Assembly (NCBI GenBank): GCA_048498415.1
Contig: JBEHYA010000009.1
Span: forward strand, 1 to 35,369
DNA length: 35,369 bases
Reading direction: 5' to 3'
Source of the DNA: JBEHYA01 sp048498415
GTDB taxonomy: Bacteria > Pseudomonadota > Alphaproteobacteria > UBA9219 > RGZA01
Below are positions 1 through 8,171 of the stretch, one piece after another. A program made the position numbers and the translations under genes. Within the stretch, counting starts at the first letter, position 1. Every line of letters begins with the position of its first letter. The notes under the pieces were generated by a model. The model did no database searches. It saw nothing but the letters and a program-made list of their open reading frames with translations, and was not told where the DNA came from.

Positions 1-333
1 CGGTTGCAGGCCGATCAACGCCCGCATCTCCATCTCATCAAGGACTGGTTCGACGATAGCCTGCAAACCCCCGCCATGCAGGCGATCACCGATATCGCCT
101 ATTGCCGTATTGATGGTGATTTATATGAATCGGCTGTCACCTGCCTTGATTACATCACGGGCCGCATGGCCGATCATTCCATTCTGGTCTTCGATGAGTG
201 GACATTCGATATGGAAAAAGGCGAGACCAAAGCCTTTATGGAATGGTACCCGCGCGTGGAAGACATGTATTCCTTCGAATTCCTGTTCTACATGCCGCAT
301 GGGCGCTTTTATTTAAAAGTCCATCACCGCTAG
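1..333 (+). CDS. TylF-like SAM-dependent methyltransferase, C-terminal part
   Basis: The reading frame is open from the first base, so the gene enters from the left and only its last 110 or so codons are present. The TTG at 4 is not a credible start. The segment RIDGDLYESAVTCLDYI followed by ILVFDEW resembles the C-terminal half of TylF/macrocin O-methyltransferase proteins, where D-G-D-x-Y-E-S and a later (I/F)D(D/E) lie around the metal and substrate site. Such enzymes O-methylate sugars or sugar-like groups, which fits the neighbouring glycan genes. Its stop codon shares the bases CTAG with the stop of the convergent nucleotidyltransferase gene, so the two genes abut tail to tail. The family call rests on a fragment; a different class I methyltransferase is possible. 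Confidence 0.6.
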   Translation, partial: RLQADQRPHLHLIKDWFDDSLQTPAMQAITDIAYCRIDGDLYESAVTCLDYITGRMADHSILVFDEWTFDMEKGETKAFMEWYPRVEDMYSFEFLFYMPHGRFYLKVHHR

Positions 334-1046
334 GCGTGTTTTAGCACAAACGGCGCTTCGCGCAGGCTATCGGGCGTGCCGATATCGATGAACGCGCCGT
401 CGCTCACAAAGGCATGCAGGCCCAATGCCAGTTGCTGCGCGAAAAATTCCTTTTCCAGCGACAGGCCTTCATTTTCCAGCAGCAAATTCAGCGCGCGGCG
501 GCTGAACAGGTAGATGCCGGCCGATATATCCCCCGGCACGCGCGCCGCGTCTTTTTCGCGAAACGCCTTGATGGTGCCGTTCGATGCAATTTCAATCGAG
601 CCATAGCGCGAAATATCCTGCACATGGGCGCAGAGAAAGCTTAAGGGCGATGCCGCCGCCTTGTGCTTGTCGATAAACGCATTTAAATCGCAATCCAGCC
701 AGCTATCGCCGTTCATCACCAGACATGGCGCGGTGATCACCTGCTCCGCCGCTAGCCGCAGCGCGCCGGCGGTACCCAATGGATAAGGCTCCACCGAAAA
801 TACCACATCAAGGCCGCAGGGATGCTGTGCCAGATAGTCTTTGACCATCTCCGCCTTGTGGCCAAGCGCAAAAATTACGCGCTTGGCGCCCTGGCTTTTC
901 AGCCAGGACAATAAAAAATCTAAGTAAGTGCGGTTATCGCCGATGGGGGCGAGGATTTTCGGCTGGTCGGGCAGCACGCTGTGCAGGCGCGTGCCAAGGC
1001 CGCCGGCCAGCACAATGATATCGATTTCGGAAAGCGGCTTAGACAT
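330..1046 (-). CDS. Sugar-1-phosphate nucleotidyltransferase (HddC/RmlA-like)
   Basis: A 238-residue NTP_transferase-fold protein. The N-terminus carries the nucleotide-binding signature LAGGLGTRL and a following PKILAPI lysine; further on MNGDSW supplies the metal-binding aspartate. The C-terminus has FIDIGTPDSL, typical of short family members that lack the left-handed helix domain. Length and the GTP-type signature fit D-glycero-D-manno-heptose-1-phosphate guanylyltransferase (HddC), but glucose-1-phosphate thymidylyl- or mannose-1-phosphate guanylyltransferases share these motifs, so the sugar and base are not settled. It would act in the cytosol to activate a sugar for glycan assembly. 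The start overlaps the end of the upstream epimerase gene by 8 bp, which implies translational coupling and one operon. Confidence 0.85.
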   Translation of the reverse strand: MSKPLSEIDIIVLAGGLGTRLHSVLPDQPKILAPIGDNRTYLDFLLSWLKSQGAKRVIFALGHKAEMVKDYLAQHPCGLDVVFSVEPYPLGTAGALRLAAEQVITAPCLVMNGDSWLDCDLNAFIDKHKAAASPLSFLCAHVQDISRYGSIEIASNGTIKAFREKDAARVPGDISAGIYLFSRRALNLLLENEGLSLEKEFFAQQLALGLHAFVSDGAFIDIGTPDSLREAPFVLKHA

Positions 1047-1974
1047 TGCCGTACTGGTTGTTGCGCAGCATGCGGTAGCCTTTAGTCAGTTCCACAATGC
1101 CGTCATCCAGCGAATATTTAGCCTTCCAGCCCGTGCCCTCAAGCCGCGCGTTAGAAACAATATAATCCCGCTTGTCCGGATCTTCGCCCACCGGCGCTTC
1201 CATGAACACGAATTTAGGGAAATGATTTTTGATCTTGGCGCACAGTTCCGCCTTGGAAAGATTGGCGCTTGAGAGCCCGCAATTATAGGGCTTGCCCTTC
1301 ATCGCATCGAAATTCTTGAGGGCGTGCATGAACGCGCCCGCGATATCGCGGATGTGGATGTAGTTGCGTTTGAAATGCGCTTCGAACACGATCACAGCGC
1401 TGTCGTTCATGGCGCGGTAGACAAAGTCGTTCACCAGCAAATCCACACGCATGCGGGGGCTCATGCCAAACACCGTGGCCAGACGGAAACTCAGGCTGTT
1501 GCCGCGATCCAGCACCATTTTCTCGGCTTCCACCTTGGTGCGGCCATAAACCGTGAGCGGGTTGAGCGGCGTTTCTTCCGTGCACTCAATGCCCTTCTGG
1601 CCGATACCATAGCCGCTGTTGCTGTTGGGAATAAGAATGGCCTGCGTTTTGGCCGCCAGCTTCACCAAACTCGCCACCGCATCGCGGTTGGTGGTGGTGG
1701 CGGCGATTGGGTCAGCCGCGCACATCGGCGCGCCCACAAGCGCCGCCAATGGAATGATGGCGTCATGCTTGGGCAGTAAATCCTGCAGCGTGCGCTCGTC
1801 CCGGCAATCGCCGCGCACGATATTAAAGCGCGGGTTGGCGCAATATTGCGCCAGCGAGACCTGCCGGAACATGAAGCTATCAAGCACGGTCACGTCATAG
1901 CCGGCATCCAGCAATTCGCCGCACAGCACGGAACCGATATAGCCGGCACCGCCGGTGACTAAAATCTTCTTCAT
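1039..1974 (-). CDS. NAD-dependent epimerase/dehydratase (extended SDR)
   Basis: A 311-residue extended short-chain dehydrogenase/reductase. The Rossmann motif TGGAGYIG is at residues 8-15, and the catalytic tyrosine and lysine lie in YGRTK, preceded by NSNSGYG in the place of the catalytic serine/threonine strand. This class converts nucleotide-activated sugars by epimerisation, dehydration or reduction using NAD(P). The exact substrate cannot be read from sequence. The start codon overlaps the stop of the upstream glycosyltransferase gene as ATGA, and its own end overlaps the nucleotidyltransferase start, so all three are translated from one message. Paired with an HddC-like enzyme, it may belong to a modified-heptose pathway, which is inference. 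Confidence 0.85.
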   Translation of the reverse strand: MKKILVTGGAGYIGSVLCGELLDAGYDVTVLDSFMFRQVSLAQYCANPRFNIVRGDCRDERTLQDLLPKHDAIIPLAALVGAPMCAADPIAATTTNRDAVASLVKLAAKTQAILIPNSNSGYGIGQKGIECTEETPLNPLTVYGRTKVEAEKMVLDRGNSLSFRLATVFGMSPRMRVDLLVNDFVYRAMNDSAVIVFEAHFKRNYIHIRDIAGAFMHALKNFDAMKGKPYNCGLSSANLSKAELCAKIKNHFPKFVFMEAPVGEDPDKRDYIVSNARLEGTGWKAKYSLDDGIVELTKGYRMLRNNQYGNV

Positions 1975-4862
1975 TGATTACTCCCTGTTTTACGCATAGG
2001 GGCGCTTGCTACGCCGCCCGCCGCATTTTCGATCACACGGCAAAAATCATCAAACGTCTTGCCGCCCCAGCGCACGCGGTCGCTGAAGAAGGCGTTTTTA
2101 TCAAAAATCCGCGCCAGCGGCGCCGTGCGCGCGACAAAGAACGATTCAAACATATGCGCAAAACGCGCGCGCAAGGCGGGGTTCTTTAAATCGGTGGCCA
2201 GCAGCTGGCTATCCTGCGCAGGCGGCACGCCGCCAAGTAACACAAGACGCAGCATCATGTTGAAGCGGACAATGTGGTCATCAATTTCAAACGGCGCGGG
2301 TTCCGGTGGCACGGCGCCCACGGCCAGCTTCGGCTGTTCCATTTTCGGCGCAACGTCACGCAGTAGGCTGCTAAAGCCTTCGCTATAGGTGGCCCAGCTT
2401 GGCACGCTTTGCGCCAGCTTGATCACCTGCTGGCGGTTAGCTTCGCGCTTGGCGGGGTTATCCAGCACTTCCACAATGCGGGTGGCCATGGTTTTGGCAT
2501 CTTCACAAATCAATGGCTCCGCGGCTTTTAAAAATTCCTGCGAGACGCCACGGAAGGCAAGGCGCGTACCCAGCAGCGGCTGTTTATAGCCAAGCGCTTC
2601 CAGCGTTTTGATGCCCACACCGGTGCCGTGATGGATAGGCAGAATGATCAGGCTGCTCATGGCATAGAGCGGCGATAAATCATCCACCCGGCCTAAAAAC
2701 TGCACATGCGTTTCGGTTTCCTTGATCTCGCGCGGGCGCAGGATGGCGCCGGCAATCGTGAGGCGAATGTTGCGCGGCTTCAAATACGGCACGAACACAT
2801 CATTATAAAACTGGACAAGCGATTTGACCGTCAGCGCGTGGTTGGAACTCACCATAAACAAATCAATGCGCAGCTGCCCTTCCAGCTGTTTGATCAGCTG
2901 CTGCACACGATACACATCGCGGGCGCCTGCCGCCTGCAGGCCATCCAGCAACGTAATGCAGCCCGCAAGCGCATGTTCCGGGTCGGGCTTGCGCGCAATC
3001 ACTGGCACCAGATGACGCGACGGCACACCGGGGATTTGCTTCGCGTATTTCTGCGTCTCTTCGTCATTCACGCAGATAATGCCCTGGCATTTTGAAAGCA
3101 GCTTGCCTTCCAGCGCTTCTTCTTCCGGGTCAATCGCGGCATCATTCCGCATAATCGCTTTGCTGAGGCACATATCATCATGCGTTTCGCAAATAACCGG
3201 GGCGCCGTGGAGTTCCAGCTTATCGAGGAGCGGCATGTTGCGGGCGTAATGCAGCACCACGAAATCAAAACGCGTGGCTTTCACAAAATCCACAAACGAT
3301 GGATCGATGATATATTCCTCGCGGATGCGGAGATCCGTCATCAGATCATTATCGCGGAACATCTCGAGCATGGCGGTGGTGGCAAGGCGTCGGGATTCCG
3401 GGTCCTGCCCGTAGCTCCAGCCCGCCGGATACCATGCGAATGAAAGACTGGCCGCGCCAAAGGTTTCGCAGAATTGCTGACAACGCAAATACTGCTCGAT
3501 ATCCACGGATGGAAACTGGTGCGCGAACAGATCAAGCCGCACCAATAAATGCACCTCCGCATCCAGATCGCGGAAAAACCGCATATGGCTGGAGCCGCTG
3601 CCCTGGCCGGAACCAGTATATAAATCCGCGACCCACGCTTCGCACACCATCAGCACCTTGCGTTTGCCGGTGCTGGCGGGGCGTTGGCGCCACGGCTTGG
3701 CGGCTTCGCCTTGCATGAATTTCACCAGCGCATCCGGCGTATTATGGGCGCGGTATTGCTGGGCAAACGCGCGAGCGGCGGGTTGCAACGCATCAAATTT
3801 ATCAATCGCGGTACAAATGGCGGCGCCCAGCTGGCTATACGCATCGAACGTCACGCCGCGCGTCTCATCGATCTGGCCGGAAAGCCAGCAGCGGCCCGGC
3901 ACCACGGCAACTTTGCCGGTCGCAATCGCTTCCGATAACGGCCCGGAGCTGCGGCGCTTATAAAGCTGCGCGTTATAAGGCAGCACCACGATATCCGCGC
4001 TTTTCAGCAGGCCATAATATTCCGGCGCGCTGAAAGGCCCCACGGGACATTCCACATTCGGCATGGCGCGGAGTTTATCGAAGGCTTCCTTCACCCCCGG
4101 CTCGCCGCCCGGAATGTTGAAGCCGGATTGCAGCACAAATTTCACCTTGCGGCTGGTGGTGCGCAGCACATGCGCCACTGCTTCCGGCAGGAAGTGATAA
4201 CCCTTTTCATTCCGCGCATCGCCCAAATACGCAATCACCAGCGGCGCATCGGCGGGTTTGGTCGCGGTTTCCACCGCGCCCAGCAGTTCATGGCGCTGCG
4301 GAATGGGCAACTGCGCGACCTGCATATTCGCCGCCTGCGCATAGGCGTTATATTGGTCGCACAACTCTTTGGTATCGCCGTAGAAATGCACCTTTTCCGC
4401 AAAGGCCGGCGTGGCGGCGATGGCGCGGTAGAAATTGTACATGAAGTATTTTTCGGCGATCGTGTATTCCTCGAGATCGCGGCGGAGCACGATGTGCCAG
4501 TGCGGCGCGGATTTCGGTAAATAGAATTCCATGATCGCCAAGAGCTGCTGCAGCTCCGGCATATAGATGGTGTGGATGAATATATGATCAGCCGCGCTCA
4601 CCTTGGCGGCATCCAAGGCCCGCATCATATCAAGGCGCCAGGAATTGGGCTGGCGGTCGAACTGGCCGTGGCGGAAGACGGGCTGGTACGGCACGTCGCC
4701 GGTATCGGTGATGGCAAAACCTTTATTCGCAAAAACAACCGGTTCCCAACCCTGCCGCTTGGCCGCTTCCGCGACCGACTGGCAATATTCGAAATGGTGG
4801 CCCTGGTAGTTTTTAAGCTGCGGATCGATGATAAACAGGCGGGGTTTTGTCATGCCCGCCAT
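1971..4862 (-). CDS. Double-domain glycosyltransferase (two GT-B modules)
   Basis: A 963-residue protein with two glycosyltransferase-like halves. Residues about 7-385 form one GT-B module: an early GHHFEY segment, then YLGDARNEKGYHFLPEA and, near 290-320, SADIVVLPY followed by SGPLSEAIATGK, matching the donor-binding part of GT4-like enzymes. Residues about 401-840 form a second: KRKVLMVCE opens it, and FLGRVDDLSPLY, ILPIHHGTGVGIKTLEALGYKQPL around 722-765 is the donor-binding region. About 120 C-terminal residues have no clear assignment. It probably adds two sugars, or one module is structural, during polysaccharide assembly at the cytosolic membrane face. Both ATG 4862 and ATG 4853 are plausible starts; neither has a strong ribosome-binding site. 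The gene ends in an ATGA overlap with the next epimerase gene. Confidence 0.85.
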   Translation of the reverse strand: MAGMTKPRLFIIDPQLKNYQGHHFEYCQSVAEAAKRQGWEPVVFANKGFAITDTGDVPYQPVFRHGQFDRQPNSWRLDMMRALDAAKVSAADHIFIHTIYMPELQQLLAIMEFYLPKSAPHWHIVLRRDLEEYTIAEKYFMYNFYRAIAATPAFAEKVHFYGDTKELCDQYNAYAQAANMQVAQLPIPQRHELLGAVETATKPADAPLVIAYLGDARNEKGYHFLPEAVAHVLRTTSRKVKFVLQSGFNIPGGEPGVKEAFDKLRAMPNVECPVGPFSAPEYYGLLKSADIVVLPYNAQLYKRRSSGPLSEAIATGKVAVVPGRCWLSGQIDETRGVTFDAYSQLGAAICTAIDKFDALQPAARAFAQQYRAHNTPDALVKFMQGEAAKPWRQRPASTGKRKVLMVCEAWVADLYTGSGQGSGSSHMRFFRDLDAEVHLLVRLDLFAHQFPSVDIEQYLRCQQFCETFGAASLSFAWYPAGWSYGQDPESRRLATTAMLEMFRDNDLMTDLRIREEYIIDPSFVDFVKATRFDFVVLHYARNMPLLDKLELHGAPVICETHDDMCLSKAIMRNDAAIDPEEEALEGKLLSKCQGIICVNDEETQKYAKQIPGVPSRHLVPVIARKPDPEHALAGCITLLDGLQAAGARDVYRVQQLIKQLEGQLRIDLFMVSSNHALTVKSLVQFYNDVFVPYLKPRNIRLTIAGAILRPREIKETETHVQFLGRVDDLSPLYAMSSLIILPIHHGTGVGIKTLEALGYKQPLLGTRLAFRGVSQEFLKAAEPLICEDAKTMATRIVEVLDNPAKREANRQQVIKLAQSVPSWATYSEGFSSLLRDVAPKMEQPKLAVGAVPPEPAPFEIDDHIVRFNMMLRLVLLGGVPPAQDSQLLATDLKNPALRARFAHMFESFFVARTAPLARIFDKNAFFSDRVRWGGKTFDDFCRVIENAAGGVASAPMRKTGSNQ

Positions 4863-4904
4863 TGTAAATGGCGCGGGTCATAATGCAAAAGAAAAGGACG
4901 CTGA

Positions 4905-5849
4905 TTACAGGCTTAAACGGGTGCGCAAATCCTGCGCCAACTCACGCAAACCCGCGACCAGCTGAGTCTTGGGCTGCCAGTGCGTGGCGGCCAGAAACTT
5001 TGAACTATCCAGCTGCTTGCGGTCGGCGCCGGTATAGCCGCCTTGCGGGAAAACAATCGGCACATTCCAGCTAATGGCCTCCTGAATGGCCTTGGCCATC
5101 TGCGCAAGCGTGACCGGCTGGTTGGCCGCCGCATTGATCAGGCCTTTATCAAATGCGGCATCGGCCGCCAGCAGCGCATCAATCTGGTCAGTGACATACA
5201 AACATTCACGCGTGGTCTGCGGGGTGCCGTAGACCAGCATTTCTTTTTTGCCGGCTTTCTGGTCTTCCAGCGCCCGGCGCATCATGCCGCCGATAAAATG
5301 GCTGCGGTCATTTTCCAGATGATCGCCGGGGCCATAGAGCGTGGCAAACACGCACACGATGGCCGATGATTTATATTGGTGCGCGTGCGTCTCCGCCCCC
5401 ACTACAAGCGCCTGCTTGGCCAAACCATAACCGCGCACGGAATCATGCAGCTTCCCGGTCTGGAACGCAGTTTCGGGAATAGGATCGTTCAGCACGGGAT
5501 AGGCGCAGGAACTGCCCGCCCCCACGAATTTGGCCTGGCTTAGATATGCACCCCACGCTTCCAGCACGTTTAAGTGCATGCGGGAATTGATCTGTAGAAG
5601 TTCGGCGGGGATTTCGTATTGAATGGCACCCGTGCGCTGGTGGGTAGCCAGATGAAAGATGCGACCCGCCTTGGGCAATTCCTTGAAAACGTTCAGCACC
5701 TGTTCGCGGTTGGTGAGATCACAATCCACCCGGCCCAGCGCAATCACCGGCCAGCCTTTGGCCTTGAAGAAGCGCACCATATGCCGGCCCATAAAGCCGC
5801 CGGCGCCCGTGATGATGCTGGGTTGTTTGCTGTAATCAATTGATGACAT
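4905..5849 (-). CDS. GDP-fucose-synthase-like NAD-dependent reductase/epimerase
   Basis: An extended SDR of 314 residues. It has the Rossmann glycines ITGAGGFMG, the substrate-loop motif GSSCAYP, close to the GSSCIYP of GDP-L-fucose synthase (Fcl), and the catalytic Y-x-x-x-K in GYGLAKQ. The Fcl family epimerises and reduces GDP-4-keto-6-deoxymannose; this member may act on that or a related keto sugar. I chose ATG 5849, which begins MSSIDYSKQ, over the upstream in-frame TTG at 5888 because the latter would overlap the preceding epimerase gene by more than 50 bp. With this start the overlap is 14 bp. It belongs to the same minus-strand operon as its neighbours, separated from the glycosyltransferase by about 40 bp. 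Confidence 0.85.
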   Translation of the reverse strand: MSSIDYSKQPSIITGAGGFMGRHMVRFFKAKGWPVIALGRVDCDLTNREQVLNVFKELPKAGRIFHLATHQRTGAIQYEIPAELLQINSRMHLNVLEAWGAYLSQAKFVGAGSSCAYPVLNDPIPETAFQTGKLHDSVRGYGLAKQALVVGAETHAHQYKSSAIVCVFATLYGPGDHLENDRSHFIGGMMRRALEDQKAGKKEMLVYGTPQTTRECLYVTDQIDALLAADAAFDKGLINAAANQPVTLAQMAKAIQEAISWNVPIVFPQGGYTGADRKQLDSSKFLAATHWQPKTQLVAGLRELAQDLRTRLSL

Positions 5850-6774
5850 GACGATACCATTCGACTGTCTGATCAAGGCCCTTTTCAAGCGGCGTGAACT
5901 TCGTGATATCGAAATCAGCCTTCAGGCGCGAAATATCAAGCTTGCGTTCCACGACGTCGCTGGAGCCTTTGCCGGCAGCCACAACCTGCCGCCCTCCCCC
6001 GTCACAACGCGCTAGCACCAGCTTTGCCAATTCATCGATGCGCGTATTCACACCGCTGCCCAGATTATACGCGGTTGTTTCTTCGCGTTTGCTCAAGCTT
6101 TGCAGCATCACGTCCACCGCATCAGCCACATATATAAAGTCGCGCGCCGCCGCGGGGTTGCCGCGAATGCTGAAATCGCCCTGCGTTGTTAATGCGCGGA
6201 TAATAAAGGCGGGGATCACATGCGCTTTGGTATCGTCTGTCTCATCCAGCGGGCCATAGGGGTTCGACAAACGGAAGCTGATGGTGTTGATGCCGTATTT
6301 ATTGCGGTGCAGCTCCGCCGCGATCTCGCCGAAGCGTTTCGACCAGCCGTACATGGCTTCACTATCGTGCGGCCATTCGTTCATATCGATGGGTTCATCA
6401 TCACGTAAAAGCTTTTCGCTTTCGCCGTACACAGCAATGGAGCTCGCCGCGCGCATTTCCTTGATGTTGTTCGCCAAACAAAACTCATACGCCGTCATGG
6501 CGATCTGCGTATTGTATTTCAGCAAATCATGCTGGCCGGCACGAAACGCCGACGCATCATAGCGATGCGCCGCCATGTTGAAAAACACGGTATCGGTCGG
6601 CAGCGGCGTGTTGGGCGCTTTGCCCAGCTGCAGTGTTTCACATTTTAAATCAGTGGTTTTCCGCACCAATGCAATCGTGCGGATGTTTTTGGCGACAAGC
6701 GCATTCACTAAATTGCGCCCGACAAAGCCGGTTGCGCCCATCACCACCGCAGTTGAAAAACCGGGATCAGCCAC
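5836..6774 (-). CDS. NAD-dependent epimerase/dehydratase (extended SDR)
   Basis: A 312-residue extended SDR with the cofactor motif GATGFVG near residue 13, a serine-containing strand SSIAVYG, and the active-site YGWSK. Further on RLSNPYGP and RDFIYVADAVDVM match the substrate-binding half of nucleotide-sugar epimerases and dehydratases. It is clearly different from the two other SDRs in this operon, so the pathway probably contains three successive nucleotide-sugar conversions. Its substrate is not identifiable. The start overlaps the end of the C-methyltransferase gene by 8 bp and its stop overlaps the next SDR, which places it firmly in the same transcription unit. Confidence 0.85.
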   Translation of the reverse strand: MADPGFSTAVVMGATGFVGRNLVNALVAKNIRTIALVRKTTDLKCETLQLGKAPNTPLPTDTVFFNMAAHRYDASAFRAGQHDLLKYNTQIAMTAYEFCLANNIKEMRAASSIAVYGESEKLLRDDEPIDMNEWPHDSEAMYGWSKRFGEIAAELHRNKYGINTISFRLSNPYGPLDETDDTKAHVIPAFIIRALTTQGDFSIRGNPAAARDFIYVADAVDVMLQSLSKREETTAYNLGSGVNTRIDELAKLVLARCDGGGRQVVAAGKGSSDVVERKLDISRLKADFDITKFTPLEKGLDQTVEWYRHVIN

Positions 6775-8014
6775 GGGCGAAATCCCCGTAATTGTCTTTG
6801 GTGATCAAGGTGGGCTGCGGCACGGGAACAAGGAACGCCCCGCCCTGCATGATGTAATCTTTTTTACGGCGCAGGAATTCGTTCAGGAAATTCCACGGCA
6901 GCACCAGATATACATCCGGCTCCGGCACTTTGGTTTCATCCACGATTTCCACGCGCACGCCGGGAATGTATTTGCCGATTTTCAGCGGATTACGTTCGGT
7001 GGAATATTTTAAAAACTGCGTACCAATCTTGAAGCTGTTCAGCGTGGTTGCGCCCTTGGCCGGCGCGCCAAGCGCGTAAATGGTTTTGCCGGCGGCCTTT
7101 AACGCTTCCAGCTGTTTGATCAAGCCGTCGCGAATGGCCCAGACGCGTTTGGCAAAATCCTTATAGGCGTCAATCTTGTGCATGCCGCGTTTTTCTTCTT
7201 CCGCTAAATAGGCGGCAACGGATGGTTCAATCTTGCGCGTGCCTTTGGCCGCCGCCATCACTTCCAGCGAGCCGCCATGGATGGGCAGCAGGTCAACCGC
7301 GTAAATCTCAAGGCCATGGCGGCCCAGCAGCTGGTTCAGCGAACGCACCGTCCAATACGTCAGATGCTCGTGATAAATATTATCGAATTCATTATGGCGC
7401 AGCATTTCGCCCAAGTATATCGCCTGCACGCAGAAGGTGCCGGTCTTGCCGATTAAATCGGCCACGCCCTTGGTAGCTTCATGCAGCTCTTCCAGATGGA
7501 AGAACACGCCCGCCGCCGTGACCAGCTTGGCCGAACCTTCCGCGGCTTTGACTTTTGCCGCGTTTTGCACGTTGAAGAAATCATTATAGGTCACGGCGCC
7601 TTCGCTATTCGCCTGCCTGGCCAGATTGCTGGCGGGTTCCACGCCCACGGCGCGCGCGCCGGTGGAAGCCCACGTCTTCACCCAGGTGCCGTCGTTCGAT
7701 CCGATATCCACCACCAGATCGCCCTTGCCGATGCCAAGCCTGGCGGCAAGGCGCCGGGTGCTATCGGCAAAATGCTGGCGCAGCGTATCGGTGGTGCCGG
7801 AGACATACAGGTAATGCCCGAACATGGTTTCCTTGGGCACGGTAGTGTCGATCTGCACGGTGGTGCAGTCGTGGCAGAAGAAAACTTTTAACGGGTAAAA
7901 CGGTTCCTTCCCGGCCAGCTGATCGGGCAGCAACAGCGAGTTGCAGTGCGGCTGGTCGCCGAGATCGAGAAATTCTTCAAGGCGCGCGCCATCGCACACG
8001 CGGCAGGTAGGCAT
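6767..8014 (-). CDS. Sugar C-methyltransferase (zinc-binding, three-domain type)
   Basis: A 415-residue protein with the three-part layout of sugar C-methyltransferases. Four cysteines (C4, C7, C47, C50) form the N-terminal zinc-binding domain. A SAM-binding Rossmann domain follows with VVDIGSNDGTW, and the C-terminal domain has the ALGAPAKGATTLN signature. Characterised relatives (TylC3, NovU, TcaB9-type) add a methyl group to carbon 3 or 5 of NDP-keto-deoxysugars, so this operon may build a branched deoxysugar. It is the first gene of the leftward operon and is divergent from ugd across a 157-bp gap. An AAAGG-type ribosome-binding site lies 8 bases before the start. Confidence 0.9.
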   Translation of the reverse strand: MPTCRVCDGARLEEFLDLGDQPHCNSLLLPDQLAGKEPFYPLKVFFCHDCTTVQIDTTVPKETMFGHYLYVSGTTDTLRQHFADSTRRLAARLGIGKGDLVVDIGSNDGTWVKTWASTGARAVGVEPASNLARQANSEGAVTYNDFFNVQNAAKVKAAEGSAKLVTAAGVFFHLEELHEATKGVADLIGKTGTFCVQAIYLGEMLRHNEFDNIYHEHLTYWTVRSLNQLLGRHGLEIYAVDLLPIHGGSLEVMAAAKGTRKIEPSVAAYLAEEEKRGMHKIDAYKDFAKRVWAIRDGLIKQLEALKAAGKTIYALGAPAKGATTLNSFKIGTQFLKYSTERNPLKIGKYIPGVRVEIVDETKVPEPDVYLVLPWNFLNEFLRRKKDYIMQGGAFLVPVPQPTLITKDNYGDFARG

Positions 8015-8107
8015 AGGAAAACCTTTGGGAAAACAGGCTTAAGACGTGAAAAAGGTAGAACACGAATCTCGATAAAGCAAAGGCTGGCGGGCCCGCAAAA
8101 CCCCTAA

Positions 8108-8137
8108 TTGCGAAGCCGCCCCAAAAACGTCTATATC
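8108..8137 (+). promoter_or_regulatory. Possible sigma70-type promoter for ugd
   Basis: TTGCGA (8108-8113) and TATATC (8132-8137) are separated by 18 bp and lie about 35 bp before the ugd start codon. A second AT-rich hexamer, GATAAT at 8145-8150, could serve as an alternative -10. The match is moderate and rests on position as much as sequence. The whole gap 8015-8171 must also carry the promoter of the leftward glycan operon, for which I see no convincing hexamer pair. Confidence 0.33.
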
Positions 8138-8171
8138 ATGCAGCGATAATCATGTTTTTACGGGCGGGCTT

